Source of the DNA: Clostridium sp.
Lineage (GTDB): Bacteria; Bacillota_A; Clostridia; Lachnospirales; Lachnospiraceae
NCBI GenBank assembly: GCA_023666975.1
Contig: JAMPAW010000025.1
Coordinates: 1 to 7,612 of the forward strand
DNA length: 7,612 nucleotides
Direction of reading: 5' to 3'
Positions 6,374 through 7,612 of the stretch are shown here, in pieces. The position numbers were made by a program, and so were the translations under genes. The notes beneath the pieces are model-generated. The model did not search any database, was not told where the DNA came from, and saw only the letters and a program-made list of their open reading frames with translations. Numbering within the stretch: position 1 is the first letter of the stretch; each line of letters opens with the position of its first letter.

Positions 6374-6379
6374 AGGAGG
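6374..6379 (+). promoter_or_regulatory. dnaK ribosome binding site
   Basis: AGGAGG lies 8 bases before the ATG at 6388, inside an AT-rich stretch that should be little structured. It is a stronger site than that of grpE, which fits the need for more DnaK than GrpE. The 82-base gap before dnaK holds no terminator; only a weak 5-bp hairpin is visible (6316-6320 with 6331-6335), so read-through from grpE is expected. Confidence 0.8.
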
Positions 6380-6387
6380 ACAAAACA

Positions 6388-7612
6388 ATGGGAAAAATTA
6401 TAGGAATTGACTTAGGTACAACAAATTCATGTGTTGCTGTTATGGAAGGTGGTAAGCCGGTGGTAATTACCAATGCGGAAGGCGCAAGAACAACACCTTC
6501 GGTTGTGGCATTTACGAAAACCGGTGAGCGTGTTGTCGGTGAACCGGCAAAGCGTCAGGCAGTAACGAATGCAGACAAAACCATTTCGTCTATCAAGCGG
6601 CATATGGGGTCTGATTATAAGGTGGCTATTGACGATAAGAAATATTCTCCGCAGGAGATTTCGGCTATGGTGCTTCAGAAATTGAAAGCAGATGCGGAAA
6701 GTTACCTTGGCGAGAAAGTAACTGAGGCTGTAATTACGGTTCCTGCATACTTTTCCGATTCACAAAGACAGGCAACGAAGGATTCCGGGCGAATTGCCGG
6801 ATTAGATGTAAAACGTATCATTAACGAGCCGACTGCTGCAGCGTTATCTTATGGATTGGATAACGAAAACGAGCAGAGAATCATGGTATATGACTTGGGT
6901 GGTGGTACATTCGATGTATCGATTATCGAGATTGGCGACGGTGTCATTGAAGTATTGGCAACTGCCGGTGATAACCAGCTCGGTGGTGATGATTTTGATA
7001 ATGTTATCACCAACTATATGTTAGAAGAGTTTAAGAAGCAGGAAGGCGTTGATTTATCTACGGATAAAATGGCAATGCAGAGATTGAAAGAGGCAGCAGA
7101 GAAGGCAAAGAAAGAGCTTTCTGCCTCTACAACAACCAATATCAACCTTCCGTTCATTACGGCTACAGCAGAAGGTCCTAAGCATTTTGACATGGATTTA
7201 AGCAGAGCCAAATTTGACGAACTGACGGCACATTTGGTAGAGAGAACGGCTACTCCGGTACAGACAGCATTAAAGGATGCAGGCCTTTCTGCATCAGAGC
7301 TTGACAAAGTGCTTTTGGTTGGTGGTTCAACCCGTATTATCGCTGTTCAGGAAAAAGTAAAACAGCTGACAGGCAAAGACCCGTTTAAGGGAATTAATCC
7401 GGATGAGTGTGTGGCAATCGGAGCTTCCGTTCAGGGTGGTAAGTTAGCCGGTGATGCCGGTGCCGGTGAAATCCTGCTGTTGGATGTAACACCGCTTTCC
7501 CTTTCTATTGAGACGATGGGCGGCGTTGCGACAAGACTGATTGAGAGAAATACAACGATTCCGACCAAGAAGAGCCAGATATTCTCTACTGCACAGGATA
7601 ATCAGGATGCAG
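6388..7612 (+). CDS. dnaK: Molecular chaperone DnaK (Hsp70), 3' truncated by window edge
   Basis: The window contains 408 complete codons plus one base, with no stop, so the gene continues past the edge. Gram-positive DnaKs are usually about 610-620 residues. The ATP-dependent chaperone binds exposed hydrophobic peptides and works with DnaJ and GrpE. The nucleotide-binding domain is complete: IDLGTTNS (7-14, phosphate loop), K70 (the catalytic Lys position of Hsp70), VPAYF (118-122), [11 protein letters not shown] (from N146), [12 protein letters not shown] (167-178) and VLLVGGSTR (308-316). The interdomain linker [10 protein letters not shown] begins at 363 and the substrate-binding beta domain has just started at the edge. 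K70 has E. coli numbering while the Glu of NEPTAAAL is at 147 rather than 171. About 24 residues are therefore absent between them, the known Gram-positive-type deletion. No defect is seen. Confidence 0.98.
   Translation, partial: MGKIIGIDLGTTNSCVAVMEGGKPVVITNAEGARTTPSVVAFTKTGERVVGEPAKRQAVTNADKTISSIKRHMGSDYKVAIDDKKYSPQEISAMVLQKLKADAESYLGEKVTEAVITVPAYFSDSQRQATKDSGRIAGLDVKRIINEPTAAALSYGLDNENEQRIMVYDLGGGTFDVSIIEIGDGVIEVLATAGDNQLGGDDFDNVITNYMLEEFKKQEGVDLSTDKMAMQRLKEAAEKAKKELSASTTTNINLPFITATAEGPKHFDMDLSRAKFDELTAHLVERTATPVQTALKDAGLSASELDKVLLVGGSTRIIAVQEKVKQLTGKDPFKGINPDECVAIGASVQGGKLAGDAGAGEILLLDVTPLSLSIETMGGVATRLIERNTTIPTKKSQIFSTAQDNQDA

Overview
The window looks like chromosomal DNA from a low-to-mid GC Gram-positive anaerobe of the class Clostridia, most likely Lachnospiraceae-like. 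Three things suggest this: the gene order hrcA-grpE-dnaK behind a perfect CIRCE operator, a DnaK lacking the roughly 24-residue insertion of proteobacterial DnaKs, and a secreted multi-Big_2 protein of a style common in gut Clostridia. The taxonomic call is inference from gene content and recalled family features; no database search was possible.

Layout. Positions 1-171 hold no gene. They contain a dense set of inverted repeats: a REP-like structured element at the left edge, then two related CAGAT/ATCTG inverted repeats, then a strong Shine-Dalgarno. Positions 172-4377 encode a 1401-residue secreted surface protein. Its modules in order are a signal peptide, a BspA-type leucine-rich repeat, an InlB-like B-repeat, a PPC-like beta domain, an MBG-like domain plus a companion domain, six Big_2 domains built as two three-domain cassettes, a second InlB-like repeat, and three more Big_2 domains that become progressively more basic. 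Positions 4378-4591 hold a strong intrinsic terminator, a sigma-A-type promoter and CIRCE. Positions 4592-7612 hold the class I heat-shock operon: hrcA, grpE (GTG start) and a dnaK cut off by the window edge after 408 codons.

How the parts work together. The heat-shock operon is self-regulating: HrcA binds CIRCE just downstream of the promoter and represses the transcript that encodes HrcA itself, the DnaK chaperone and its nucleotide exchange factor GrpE. A dnaJ gene probably follows outside the window. The terminator isolates the surface-protein gene from this operon, so the two are neighbours rather than partners.

The heat-shock half is textbook. The parts worth a second look are the internal architecture and charge polarity of the surface protein and the structured leader in front of it. 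I see no convincing evidence of a new multi-gene system, CRISPR array, insertion sequence, tRNA or rRNA here.
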